Shown here: piece by piece, positions 51,701 to 61,167 of the stretch | Layout of the letters: each line of letters begins with the position of its first letter | Numbering within the stretch: the first letter of the stretch is position 1 | Source: Rotaria sordida | Lineage: Eukaryota; Rotifera; Eurotatoria; Philodinida; Philodinidae | DNA length: 64,000 nt | Assembly (NCBI GenBank): GCA_905250125.1 | Contig: CAJNOL010000015.1 | Span: 152,791-216,790 of the forward strand | Reading direction: 5' to 3' | Program-made: the position numbers and the translations under genes | The notes under the pieces: model-generated | What the model saw: the letters and a program-made list of their open reading frames with translations, nothing else | What the model was told of the DNA's origin: nothing | Databases searched by the model: none

Positions 51701-52344
51701 TGCGTTAATCTTTAATAACTTTTTCGATCATATCGATCTATTTTTATATTTATTGAATTACATTGAGACAAGCTTACGGGATCAATATATTAAGCGATAT
51801 TCATTAAACATATTGTCGCAATAAATCTATGAAAAAAATCATGAAAAAACAACTTCAAACACCCACTCTCACGGCCGCTCGGTAGCTATTGAACGGCTGT
51901 TTGGCGGAGCGACCGCACCGTTCGATCCTTAGGAAAATAACGGTGCGGCCGTTCCACTCAGTAAAAACACTTATGGAGCGATTAGCATCCCCGTCACTAT
52001 TTGAAAGTTTAACTCATTTTTTCCGCAGCCCGCTCGCCGATTTTTAGCGATGGTGCACATCTCTCACCGTGACTGAGAAAAATTTTCCTATTCTCACCCT
52101 GCCCTGCAGGATAGAGTAACTGTTCATATCTCTAATTTGTTTCTTTTTATTTACCATGTGTTCCTTTACGAATATCAATATATCGACAAAGATTTGGATG
52201 TTCTATAGTTTTTAAATATTGAAAACGTCCAATAATAACAATTGAATTCGGTGTTAATGGTAATCCATTTGTACCGCATTGATCGTTACCATGACTACTG
52301 GCTACAAATGTGTTTACACCTAAATGATCATTATTGACTAACAT
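42761..52344 (-). CDS. TBCK: TBC1 domain-containing kinase-like protein
   Basis: Sixteen exons (minus): 52344-52155, 50401-50214, 50143-50067, 50009-49850, 49793-49594, 46867-46722, 46657-46528, 46464-46315, 46240-46150, 46080-45946, 45892-45740, 45120-44946, 44888-44766, 43842-43681, 43377-43259 and 43192-42761; 876 aa (human 893). Domains: kinase-like (~25-260; [10 protein letters not shown] and [20 protein letters not shown] match human), TBC Rab-GAP (~470-700; [31 protein letters not shown]) and rhodanese-like (~755-870; [21 protein letters not shown]). The kinase catalytic loop is degenerate ([10 protein letters not shown] in place of HRD...N) and the rhodanese loop has no Cys, so both look non-catalytic, as in the human protein. 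TBCK is linked to mTOR signalling, Rab regulation and the FERRY mRNA-transport complex. The ATG follows an acceptor 121 bp after the upstream gene. Introns 1, 5, 11 and 13 are full of repeats. Confidence 0.93.
43445..43655. repeat. Compact copy of the FSIP1-intron repeat modules
   Basis: It lies in TBCK intron 14. TTTTCGTGCCTCTAAAA near 43487 is the reverse complement of the module at about 22547, and AATTTCTGCAGAC with GAAAAATGAAT matches 23280-23320 directly. The spacing is about 200 bp here against about 750 bp in FSIP1. Confidence 0.55.
44121..44534. mobile_element. Foldback element, about 410 bp, in TBCK intron 13
   Basis: Left ATGGCTATAAGCTCAATAAT pairs with right GTTATTGAGCTTACAACCAT. 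Left AACAGCTAGCGACCTGAG pairs with right CACAGATCGCTAGCTGTT. Left TTTTGTCTGATACTATATA pairs with right ATATATTATCAGACAAAA. The loop is near 44300. There is no ORF. Confidence 0.75.
45168..45700. mobile_element. Foldback element, about 530 bp, in TBCK intron 11
   Basis: Left TTTTTGCTCAGAAAGGAACG pairs with right ATGTTCCTTTCTGAGAAATA. Left TGACCAGATTTTGTAGTGCT pairs with right AGCGTTAAAAAAAATCTGGT. The outer ends ATCAGTTTTGGTCCACTTAA and TTAAGTAGGCTAAAACTGGT also pair. There is no ORF. Confidence 0.75.
46935..47776. mobile_element. Element with inverted ends, containing an assembly gap
   Basis: Left ATCCCATGTAAAAATTTTTA pairs with right TTTTTATTTTTACATGGGAT. The interior is rich in AACGCGTT, ACGAAA and CGTTAA words on both sides of a 100-N gap (47518-47617), as if the arms are related. 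The middle of a hairpin is a likely place for an assembly to break. It lies in TBCK intron 5. Confidence 0.5.
47518..47617. other. Assembly gap of 100 N
   Basis: Exactly 100 N, the conventional size for a gap of unknown length. ORFs drawn across it are artefacts. Confidence 0.99.
47861..48156. repeat. Direct duplication, two units of about 100 bp
   Basis: Unit 1 (about 47861-47957) and unit 2 (about 48054-48156) share CATCAC(T/C)TAATACG/ATT, TATTAAAAAAA, ACAAG(G/A)TGCAGC(G/A)TGAAAA and TTTACAAAG-like words in the same order at roughly 75-80% identity by eye. Confidence 0.6.
48225..48565. mobile_element. Weak foldback element in TBCK intron 5
   Basis: Left GGAACCGTTAAATCATCGGA pairs with right TCTGATGATTTAACGGTTTC. 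Left GAATCGAGAACCAAATCGG and right TTAGAAACCAAAGTCGG pair only poorly. The arms are more diverged than in the other elements. There is no ORF. Confidence 0.5.
50460..52134. mobile_element. hAT-like nonautonomous element filling TBCK intron 1
   Basis: The ends TAGAGATGTACAC (50460) and GTTCATATCTCTA (to 52134) are inverted and begin TAGAGATG, a common hAT-type terminus. The 8 bp outside are ATTCTTTT and ATTTGTTT, which match at 6 of 8. A second pair of similar ends lies inside (TAGAGATGTGCACCGCT at 50944; AGCGATGGTGCACATCTCT ending about 52061), suggesting nesting or internal duplication. The interior near both inner ends is GC-rich with GCGGAGCGA/CGGTGCGGCCG words. Only about 60 and 20 bp of the intron lie outside the element. 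There is no transposase ORF. Confidence 0.6.
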
Positions 52345-52465
52345 AATCTTTTCTAAAAAAAAAAAGAAGGACACAATTGATTCTCAACATATTATCAATA
52401 CTAATTTATTTATTTAATGTAAAAAATGGAAAAAGAAAATATCTGATTATAACAAAAAAAACGAT
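52345..52465 (-). other. 121-bp intercistronic spacer with splice acceptor (CEP85-like to TBCK)
   Basis: On the minus strand a long T-run ends in TTTTTTTTTTAG, eight bases before the TBCK ATG (AAAAGATT|ATG). The spacer is too short for a usual promoter plus 5' exon. It fits a spliced-leader acceptor or a read-through operon. Confidence 0.55.
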
Positions 52466-55400
52466 TCACTGTAAGCGACAAGAAATATTTGATTCAAGAT
52501 CATTTTCAAACTGACGAGCTATTAATTCACTACGAATTGATAAAAGACGATCAATAATATGATCTAATTTTGATTCTAATTTTTCTACATCACATAATTC
52601 AATTTTTTTGACATTCTCTATTGATGAATCAATTGGATCTAACAAGAAAAAAAAATTAGTTCATTTAATATTTTATTTTTCTATAATAAAAAAAACAGCA
52701 AAGATTTACCTGACTTAGTTTTATGATTAGATAATTGAAGCATAAGTATATCAGGACTGGATATTGATTCATTATTGAGCATTTCAGATGAAAAATCAAG
52801 TACAAGAAATAATTTTTCAACAGTAGCATGAACACGTTGTAAAGCCATAAAGAATTGATCATTTGTTAATAATCGTTCATTTAAACATGTTTGTTCTTGT
52901 TCACTAACAAGTAAACGTATTCGAAGGTCGTCTAACTCTTGTCGATTCTTAAAAAAACGAGTGAGAATAAAACCGGAAACTCCAACTTTTATCCTTGGAG
53001 AAAATGAAACAAGAAATTTCAACGAGTAGAAAAGAAAAAGAAAAAGTTTATGGGTTATGAAGACACAAGTGTCAACAGTTGCTTTTCTCAAATAAAGGCA
53101 ACCTACAGATTTTTTTTCATCAACTTTCAAAACTCTATTGAACGATTAAAGCGTGAAAATCAGCAAGCTTCTCTTACAAGCAAATTGAACTTATCTTTTG
53201 TCATTTTATAAAAGTAGTATAAATATTTTTACCATAGTCTACATGTATCCTATATATCTAGGTCATATACTGTCCATGTATTCACTAGTGACAACTCAAA
53301 ATATTGTCTTGTACTTAGAAAAATTATTCAAAAACAACATGTGATTAAATGTTCTACATAATTCATTGAATTTTGATTTCTCTAGAGAAATGACATATGA
53401 TACATAAAGTAATTGGACAAATGTGGACTTCTATTTCTCTTTCAAATCGTTATATAACTTATTTTTATCAAACGATCACAAAACGAAATGACGCAATAGC
53501 AACGAAAAGCACACTCAAAAATGAGTCCGTATTTTTTCATATAATGCAAAATAACGATAAAAAATATTAAACCCGGTATCTCTTTAGTTAACACATGTTG
53601 GAACGAGAATATTTTTTTGTGAGATGATAGGAAATTTTTCCATTTATTGAACTATATATAACTTAATTTTGATATAAATTGTTAAAAAAAAGTACACAGA
53701 AAGAAAGACAAAAATATTCACACAACGAATTTACAAGTTTTCTTTTGGATTGATGTATCAATTAAATTCTGTAAAACAATAGTTAATTATTTTATAAAGT
53801 AAGATATTCTAAGAGTAACAATTTATTACATATTGAACAAATATTTGAAATATGAACGACCGAAATTTTCACCAAAGAATCATCGTCCAGTAAAACTTTC
53901 TGATTAAAAAAAATTAAACCATTTGCTGAGACCTGTTGATAATCGTTATGGTTTCATTCAGCGTAAACTAGCTATGAATTTTAACGTTAACCAATCAACA
54001 ATTAGTCGTAACACACAAAAAAGAACATTAGTTGTTATCAGACAACATCGAAATTCTCCAAAAATGGACAATAGAGCTCAAGCAAAAAACTAGTTAGAAA
54101 GAACTACGTACAAAATGACTTCTCGTGATTGTGGTACTATTTTAAACGACAATAAATATTTCACATTACGTGAGAATAATATTGCGAAAGATTAATATTT
54201 TTACTCTACTGATCCAAGTACGATTCTTGTTGATACTTAATTCAAAAACAAAACAAGGAAAGAATTTGAACTGAAAATTATGGTTTGGTAATTTTTGTTT
54301 ATGAATGTATAACAAAACTGAGCTGTTGAGAGTTCAATAGGGGAGAAAATTTTTTGTTTCAACGTGTTTTTACTAAAGAGATAAGAGGCTTGATTGAATA
54401 TCTTCCAGGACCAGACTGCTACTGGGGACTGTAAGAAAAAAAAACTGTGCCAACCGGACTAAAGATTATAGTATAGTTAATTCGAGAGAAATCATCCAAA
54501 AAAAGTGCTAGTTCTCGACTAATAAAGGAATCAAAGGAGCGAGTATTGAAGAATTATTTAGATGTGATATGAATAAACTCTGAAATAGTTGTCTCTAGAC
54601 TGAAATTGGAACCAGATTAGATTTATCGAAACCATCGGAAAAGTAGTTACCGAAACGGCATTAGACTTTTTAGCGTGGCTCACTCTGAGTCAAAAGCTCA
54701 AACAAATAAATGTTTGGAAAAATGAAGTCGAATATAGCTCTGCTGAAAGCTTTTTTTACTAATACTCATAAAGTATTAATTAATTTACCTGTCGTAAAAG
54801 ATTTGTCATTTCTTTAATAGTATGTTCTTTTTTTGTAATATCATTTGATAATGATTGAACCGTACGTATATTATTTTCATTAAGATATTGATCATGTTTT
54901 CTATTTAATTTTTCTTCATTTAACTTTTCATTTAATTGTTGAATAATTTGATTAAATTCTTTAAATTTTTTTTCTGTTTCAATTCTTTCATCTATTGTTA
55001 AACATTTAGCATTTAATAAAGATTTATCTGTTGATAATTCATGAGATTTTATTGTTTGTTGTTGTTCGTTAATAGTACATTGATAAGTAAGAAGTTGTTT
55101 TTTTAAATGATTTTTTTCTTTTCGATAATCAATAAGTGTTTGATTGGATTGTTTTAATTGATCTTCAAGTATTTTATGTGATTCTTGAAGTTTTTGATAT
55201 TCAATTTCTGATGGTAAACGATTCATATAAGATTTGATAAGATCATTTTCATCTTGTAAATGTTGAAGTTGTTGACGAAGATCATTACGTTCCGATTCAA
55301 CTATAGATAATTGTTTTTCTACATCATTAAACTACATATTAAGAAAAAAATTATTAAAAATAAAAATTCAAATTTTAATCTTTATTTTACTTGTTCAATT

Positions 55401-55837
55401 GTTCGATGAAGTTTTTCATCTGCTTCGTGTTGAAATTCATTTAATTGTTCACGTAATTGTTCTAATTCATATTCACGTTTCCTTAAATAAAAAAAAAAAG
55501 ATTTTTTCTTTTCAATAAAATAAAATCTTACTGAAGAAGTTTTTCAAGTACAATTAACTCTTCTTTAGAATTTTTATCGATAGAATACTATAACATACAA
55601 AAAAAAATAATAATTTCAATCATAAATATTTCAATAATTATTCATACTTGTTCATTTAATAATGAAGTTTCTTCATAAGAAAAATAACCATTCGAATTTT
55701 GTTGTTGTTGTTCAAGAATGCTTATATGTGTTTGAAGTCTAGAACAAAATAAAATTGTGAACTATAAAAATCATTATTAGTTTATTTTACCGATGAATAA
55801 TAGTATCTTTATCATCATATGAAGCATATAAATTCAT
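52466..55837 (-). CDS. CEP85L: Centrosomal coiled-coil protein of the CEP85/CEP85L type
   Basis: Seven exons (minus): 55837-55791, 55738-55648, 55587-55532, 55481-55391, 55331-54789, 52947-52710 and 52638-52466; 412 aa. Nearly all is Gln/Glu/Leu/Lys coiled coil. The assignment rests on order and style in the C-terminal half compared with remembered human CEP85L. SYMNRLPSEIEYQKLQ resembles KYLADLPTLDDVQSQ; a KKEHTIKEMTNLLRQN end-of-coil resembles the human LTKALLENQ region. VEKLFLVLDFSSEMLNN then SPDILML resembles LKALCSILNQ...NLSLLL; and the tail LIARQFENDLESNISCRLQ resembles ISDRYAQDMGDNCITQ. The protein is much shorter than human CEP85L (about 800 aa), lacking the N-terminal half. CEP85 proteins act at the centriole and pericentriolar matrix. 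The ATG directly follows an acceptor (TTGCTTTCAG), 114 bp after the PPP1R8 stop. Intron 5 carries a dead mariner transposase. Confidence 0.65.
53875..54290 (+). pseudogene. Dead Tc1/mariner transposase in the CEP85-like intron
   Basis: On the plus strand, opposite to the host gene, degenerate peptides follow the order of a Tc1/mariner transposase. RPVKLSD is followed by RPVDNRYGFIQRKLAMNF and VNQSTISR (helix-turn-helix, compare ...QRKLARKFNISQSTVSR). Then come PKMDNRAQAKN, ILNDNKYFTLRENNI (the DDEKYF strip with the first catalytic Asp) and FELKIMVW. In-frame stops and frame changes interrupt it. It stops at MVW before the second catalytic Asp and the last acidic residue, so it is also truncated. 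It is a DNA transposon remnant. Confidence 0.75.
54440..54665. repeat. Fragment related to the left part of the TBCK intron 1 element
   Basis: GAGTATTGAAGAATTATTTA and GATATGAATAAACTCTG align with GGTATTGAAGAAGTTTTTTA and GATGCGAATAAATTTTG at 50790-50840; GTTGTCTCTAGAC matches GTCTTCTCTAGAC. Flanking words (GGACTAAAGATTA against GGAGCTAAAGATTA) also match. Confidence 0.6.
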
Positions 55838-55951
55838 CTGAAAGCAAGATTCGAATACAGATTATAACAATAGATTTTAGAGAACGAAATAGAACAAAAT
55901 AAGTCCACTGTACAAAATGAAAATACAAAATGAGAACATTTTTTTATTTAT
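55838..55951 (-). other. 114-bp intercistronic spacer with splice acceptor (PPP1R8 to CEP85-like)
   Basis: The minus-strand TTGCTTTCAG ends exactly at the ATG of the downstream gene. Together with the same-strand order this suggests co-transcription and trans-splicing. Confidence 0.55.
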
Positions 55952-58900
55952 TTATTTAACAAGTAACATTGAACCAGATGGTCGTTTTCCTGGCCAAGCT
56001 TCTTTAGCATATTTCTTTTTCTTCGGTTCCATACTTTCATTATTTATTTCTGTCATTGATGCTTGTAATGAATTGGGTGTAATCTTTGGAAGTATTGTTA
56101 ATGCTGGTTCAGTTATATCATATTCACGTAGATCAGGTGCTAAATTTGGTATTGATATTCCTAACAAAACATAACATTTAAAAAACAATCAATAAAAAAG
56201 ATGGTTGTTAGTGCAATCCCTGCGGGACTAAAATGTGAAATACAATGGAGCTGTTATTGTTAATCATAGAAAGATTGTTTTATTCTATTTATTTTGGGAC
56301 ACATTTCTTCACCATTCTTCTCCAGAAATGCAATAAGGAAGTAGTTCATATATTATAACGAGATGTTATTCATAAGACCGGATATCAATAATGTGTCTGT
56401 CATGATCTGTGATGTATCTCATTGTTAAAATATCTGTCCTTCTTTGAGATCATGTCACAGTAGATAACAACGTAGAAATGCGATGAAAGAAATGAAAATA
56501 ATATTTTTTTAATGATTTGAATAATGTCTTATTCAGAGTCGACATTTTTATGTAAAAAAATTATTCTAACTCTTTGAGAATTTAGGAATACGCTAGACCG
56601 AAAACATTGTCAAGTTTCTATCATCTTAGAAGTATCTTTTGTCAAAGAATGTAGAAAGACACACGAAATAGATCGTAGAGTTCTTGTTCTATATGGAGAA
56701 TTTTGTTTTGAAAAAAGTATGCTTGCTTGCTCAACTAAGAGTTTTCTGAAAAGATGTGTAGTGTAATCTCGATGCGCATACTTTAGTACAATTTCAAACT
56801 CGATGAAACTTTCACAGAATATTTTTCTCTGTCTGATATGTCTACTCAGTTAGCATAAATATTTATTGACTGAGATACAGATTTTCTTTAAAACACCTTG
56901 GTTTTTAAAGGTTTCTCGTGTTCTTTTCTCTCAGAAGTACTTGACAAGAAAAATAAGGACATATATGGGATCAGCATGGAAAACTGCATTGAATGATGTG
57001 ACATTTGTTGGTATTTTAAATAAAGATTTTTTCGATAAAAGTTTAGAGTGTAAAGGTTCTCTCATCCATAAATCTTCTTGTATGAGTTTCACTTTTTTTT
57101 TCCTATTAAACTTTTTTTTTGAGTATTGAAAATCAATATGTCTATGGAAAAAAATGCGTTTTTGATAGAAAATAAACCATGGCTACTATGCGTGTTTTAC
57201 AAAAAAAATAATAAAAACTATTTAGTTTTACCAAGTTTTGCTGCTACACTAAGATGTTGAGCTTGTAATGAATTCGATGGTTCAATTGATGTTGTAGCAT
57301 GTATTGGATGATTTGCATCATAAAGTTGTGAATAATGAAATGCTTGTCCATGTTTTTGAGCTGTATCAAGGCCAAGATGGCTAATACCAGGCTGATCAAA
57401 TTTTCGTTTCTAAGAAATAAATTATAATATACAAGATTAGAAATATCTTATCAAGAGTTTTAAAAAAAATTGTTATTTTTCTTTTCTTCTATTCAAATTC
57501 ATTAATAAATATTTCACAAACGAAATTAATTGTAGATTTCATTATGATCATAAAAAATTTTCAATTACAATTTGATTGAACTTGGAATTTGATCATTACT
57601 AACCTTTGGTACAATAACTGTTGTTTGAACAAGATTCCGAAATCGGCCAACGTTTGGATCGACATCCTCTAAATATATCAGAAACAACGAAATAAACTAT
57701 TTTCATCTCCTCAAAATGAAAATCCATGGTTCTCTATTGAGAATTATTTTTTTTGCTAAAATTTACCTAGAAAATCAAGAGTTTTCGAAAAATTTTTCTG
57801 ATATTCGAATAGGGATAATTAGCAACGAACGAGAAAATATCCCCAAATGTACAATCGCTTTTCGTTTTGAGACTAATACCATTCGATCGGTCATGATGAG
57901 TCGTTAAAAATGTAAAATATCAGGAATACATTTGTTCTGACTCAATCGTAAGGGTGTTTCTAGTGACTCTGAGGCCTATTTATGGACATTATTTCAACTC
58001 GAATTTCGATTATCCAAATTCTCTGTAATTCTATCTTCATAGGATAAAAATCGAATAAAAAACGTCTACAATTCGACAAATAAAGGCCGAAAAAACGAAA
58101 TCAAAACAGACCTTTTTTTTACTATTCATCATGATCAATCAAAAAGCGATTAGACGCTTGGGAATGTTCCCTCAAAAGTTCCAGAAAATCTATGATCTTC
58201 TATTCTTGGAGGGGGAGTTATTTGATATTCTTTTTTTATCTTCATATAAATTTACCTGGATTAATTACATCATCTTCTTCATTAAATGTTACATTTCTTC
58301 GTTTTCTTTTAACAGTTGGTACATTAGGTAAATCAGATATTTGAACAATTTGTGCAATACGTCGATTATGTGCTGTATTAAATTCAGTTAAATTCTTAAA
58401 AAAATAAATTTCAATTTTAATTTTTGTTTTTTTGTTAATTTTATGTCTTACATCAAGTTCTATTTCAGATTCTGGTATTGAAAATGAATTATTAGCATCT
58501 TTATTTTCATCATTATGATCTCCATTAGTATCATTATTTAAATTATTTGTATTTGCATTACTACCAAATATATGATGAAGTTTATTTCCATGTACTTGTG
58601 GACGTTCACGAATAATATATATACGACTTGATTCACCAAAATGTATTTCACTATCAATATGTACTTGTTGTGGTTTATGATTTTCAAGTCGAATATGACC
58701 TATAAATGTTCCATGTGCTGAAATAACGAAATTTTCAGAAACAAAATTTATAATAAAAAGAAATAAATGGAATAGTTTACTTGAACCAAGATCAATTAAA
58801 AATGGTCGATTAAGATCTTTATGCCAAAGAAGTGCTGCATGAACACGCGAACATGATGCATGATCAACTAATAATCATAATAAAATAAATTTCGTTTTTA

Positions 58901-59313
58901 TATAAAAATCTAAGTACTTTTTATTTTACTTTAAATATAGCCTCCGTTATCACACAGTGTTGTTTGTGTGACTTACACTGATAAGTGTATTGACTGTGTT
59001 TCAAGTAAAAAAAAAGTAAGTAGCAACAACTTACTAGTAAAATCACATAATTCTTTATTTCGTCCAAAAAAATAACATTTTTTCTCATCGATCATTAATT
59101 TCTAAAAAAAGAAAAAAGATAAGAAACGAAATAACCTAAATAATCTAACACAGACTTGTATCAATTTGCCCTCTTTGACGACATCTAAATGTAGACCAGC
59201 CACTGGTTTTCCAGCCCTACAGAAACAAAATCTTGAATTCATTCAAAGAAAAGAATTTGAAAATTTTCTAACCATTTCGGAATTTCAAATGTATTTTTAG
59301 CTTGACTAGTCAT
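55952..59313 (-). CDS. PPP1R8: Nuclear inhibitor of protein phosphatase 1 (NIPP1)
   Basis: Nine exons (minus): 59313-59273, 59216-59156, 59101-59035, 58867-58781, 58717-58452, 58394-58256, 57668-57604, 57409-57232 and 56160-55952; 370 aa (human 351). The N-terminal FHA domain (~14-115) keeps FGRN, SCSRVHAALLWHK and HGTFIGHIRL, the phosphothreonine-binding loops. Next are ELDNLTEFNTAHN and INPEDVDPNVGRFRNLVQT, nearly as in human, and the end has EPKKKKYAKEAWPGK. The PP1-docking RVxF motif is R207-N-V-T-F211; human has RVTF with Arg directly before Val. The spacing [RK]-x-V-x-F is still allowed. NIPP1 is a nuclear-speckle scaffold that targets and restrains PP1 and binds splicing factors. It heads the four-gene same-strand array. 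A possible acceptor (CATTGCCACAG) sits about 9 bp before the ATG. Confidence 0.95.
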
Positions 59314-59628
59314 CGTTATTCTTCTGTGGCAATGAAATGTATTACTGAAATGATAAATAAATAAACATTGGAAAGCTTTTTTCATTTATTTTAACCAATA
59401 AAAAATCATCGATGAATCATCAATCTATGTCAGAAAGAAAAAAAAAGACAAACGAGCACAGAAGGATCCATTAGTATGAAGATAGCCGAACCGGATCATC
59501 TAGCCGGAACAAACTAATTATTTTATTGGACGATGAGATCTGCAATAGATAACGTAGTTTTTATGAAACACCAAGATAGAGGAATAGTAAAAATAATATT
59601 TTGGACATGGCGCTCTTGGTGACAGTTT

Positions 59629-59890
59629 CACTCTAAAAAATGCCATACGTCTTACAAGACAGTTCAAGTGTCTATTTTGCATTAATTTCGCTTGAGCGTC
59701 TAAAATCGGTTATCCGTTGACACGTGGCGCGTCTTACTATGACATGTCGTATACCTAAAAAAAGGCACACCACCTGTCTTAGTAAGACACCCCATGTGTC
59801 AACGGATAACCGATTTTAGACGCGCAAGCAAAATTAATGCAAAATAGACACTTGAACTATCTTATTTAAGTGTCTTAATTTTTTAAAGTG
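59629..59890. mobile_element. Short inverted-repeat element with CACT ends and TTT flanks
   Basis: 262 bp. The ends are CACTCTAAAAAAT and ATTTTTTAAAGTG (CACTTTAAAAAAT when reverse-complemented). Arms of about 100 bp are highly alike, e.g. GTTCAAGTGTCTATTTTGCA on the left against the right arm's reverse complement with the same 20 bases. The direct repeat TTT borders both ends (59626-59628, 59891-59893). A 3-bp duplication with CACT termini is the CACTA (EnSpm) pattern, but the ends are too short a clue for certainty. Confidence 0.75.
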
Positions 59891-60037
59891 TTTAGATCAG
59901 ATATTGATTTTCTCTGTTTTTAACAGTACTGTATGTCAGTGTAAAGACTATTTTTGCTCTGTTGGATTTTATTAGAAATAGAGACAATACAAATAATAAA
60001 CACACACGCCTATGAAATCATAAAAAAAACTAACAAC

Positions 60038-61165
60038 TTATGGCATTTCAATATCATATGAACTGCCACGTGAAGTATATTTTGTTTTGAAGATTATATA
60101 AAGTTGACTAATAATTTCACCAGTTAACGTTTTTCCTAATTCAACTTCATATAGTCTCAACATGAGTATCATATCTACAGGAGATTTTTGAATAAAATTT
60201 TCTATAGCTTGAATAATCATTTTTGAGTTTGCATAGTTCCCTACAGCATCGGAAAAACTACAAAGATGCATTTTCGCAACAATTTGAGATGCTGTATTGA
60301 TTATTGACATTCAAAACTTAGCACAAATTGTTTTTCCAGATAGTGTTCTATCAGTAACTATCAAATCTTTCATGAGTTTGTGCTGACCTATGATAAAAGT
60401 GGAAGATGTATAAACGTGAGTTTTCATAACAGCTCAACCTACTGTACCTTTTCATGAGATTAAGAAAGTTGTATAACTGTTCTTGTGTCATGATGGTCTA
60501 TTATTATTCGGAATAATCATTTTTCAAGAAGTTGTGCGGCTCTCAGACGGAATATTTAAAGGTGTGATCATAGTTTTTCTCAACAACTAAACCAGCTGTA
60601 TCGATTGGTACCATTTAGAAGTTAGCACAAATTTTTTTAGTGATGACGTTGGTATTAGTAATANNNNNNNNNNAGAAGTTAGCACAAATTTTTTTAGTGA
60701 TGACGTTGGTATTAGTAATAATAGGATGTATATGAATCTGTGCGATTCTCAGACGGGATGTTTAAAGATGTGAACATAGTTTTTTTCAACAATTGAATCA
60801 GCTGCACCGATTGATGCCATTTAGAAGTTAGTACAAATTTTCTTAGTGATGATGTTGGTATTAATAGTATTACAATGTATATGAATTTGTGTAGGTCTCA
60901 GATGGAGTGTTTTCAGGTGTGAACATCATTTTTTTCAACAGCTAAACCAGCTGTATGTGTTGATGGCATGTAGATGTTCGCACAAGTTTTTTTTAGTGAT
61001 GGTATTGGTATTAGTAATACTTTGACATTTATCAGATTTTGTTGGTCGGAGACAATGTGCGTAAAGATGTGAAAATCGTTTTGTCCACCAGTGGAATCAC
61101 CTGTGCCATCTGATGGTTTTATGTAGCTAGCAAAATTGTGTTTTAATGGTGTTGTTGGCACATAG
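60038..61165 (-). pseudogene. Decayed tandem array of a ~145-bp, ~48-codon unit
   Basis: Read on the minus strand, at least five units share a pattern. A block like C-A-N-F/I is followed by MPSxxTAGLxVEKNxVHIFKH, then a diverged stretch and ITKK/SLKK. Examples are MVPIDTAGLVVEKNYDHTFK, MASIGAADSIVEKNYVHIFK, MPSTHTAGLAVEKNDVHT and MSIINTASQIVAKMHLCSF. In three units a stop (TAA or TGA) falls directly before the ATG, so no long frame survives. The last unit leads into a 90-aa open stretch ending YDIEMP-stop at 60038. I do not recognise the repeat. Either this was a tandem-repeat protein or a repeated exon that has died. A 10-N gap lies inside. Confidence 0.5.
60664..60673. other. Assembly gap of 10 N flanked by an identical 47-bp sequence
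   Basis: 60617-60663 and 60674-60720 are identical (both start AGAAGTTAGCACAAATTTTT and end GGTATTAGTAATA). This is the signature of two contigs that overlap but were joined with a placeholder gap. Confidence 0.9.
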
Positions 61166-61167
61166 TA

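Noticed and set aside
56866-57129. 87-aa plus ORF in a PPP1R8 intron
   Set aside because: Antisense to a well-supported intron, ends in T-rich DNA, no family features.
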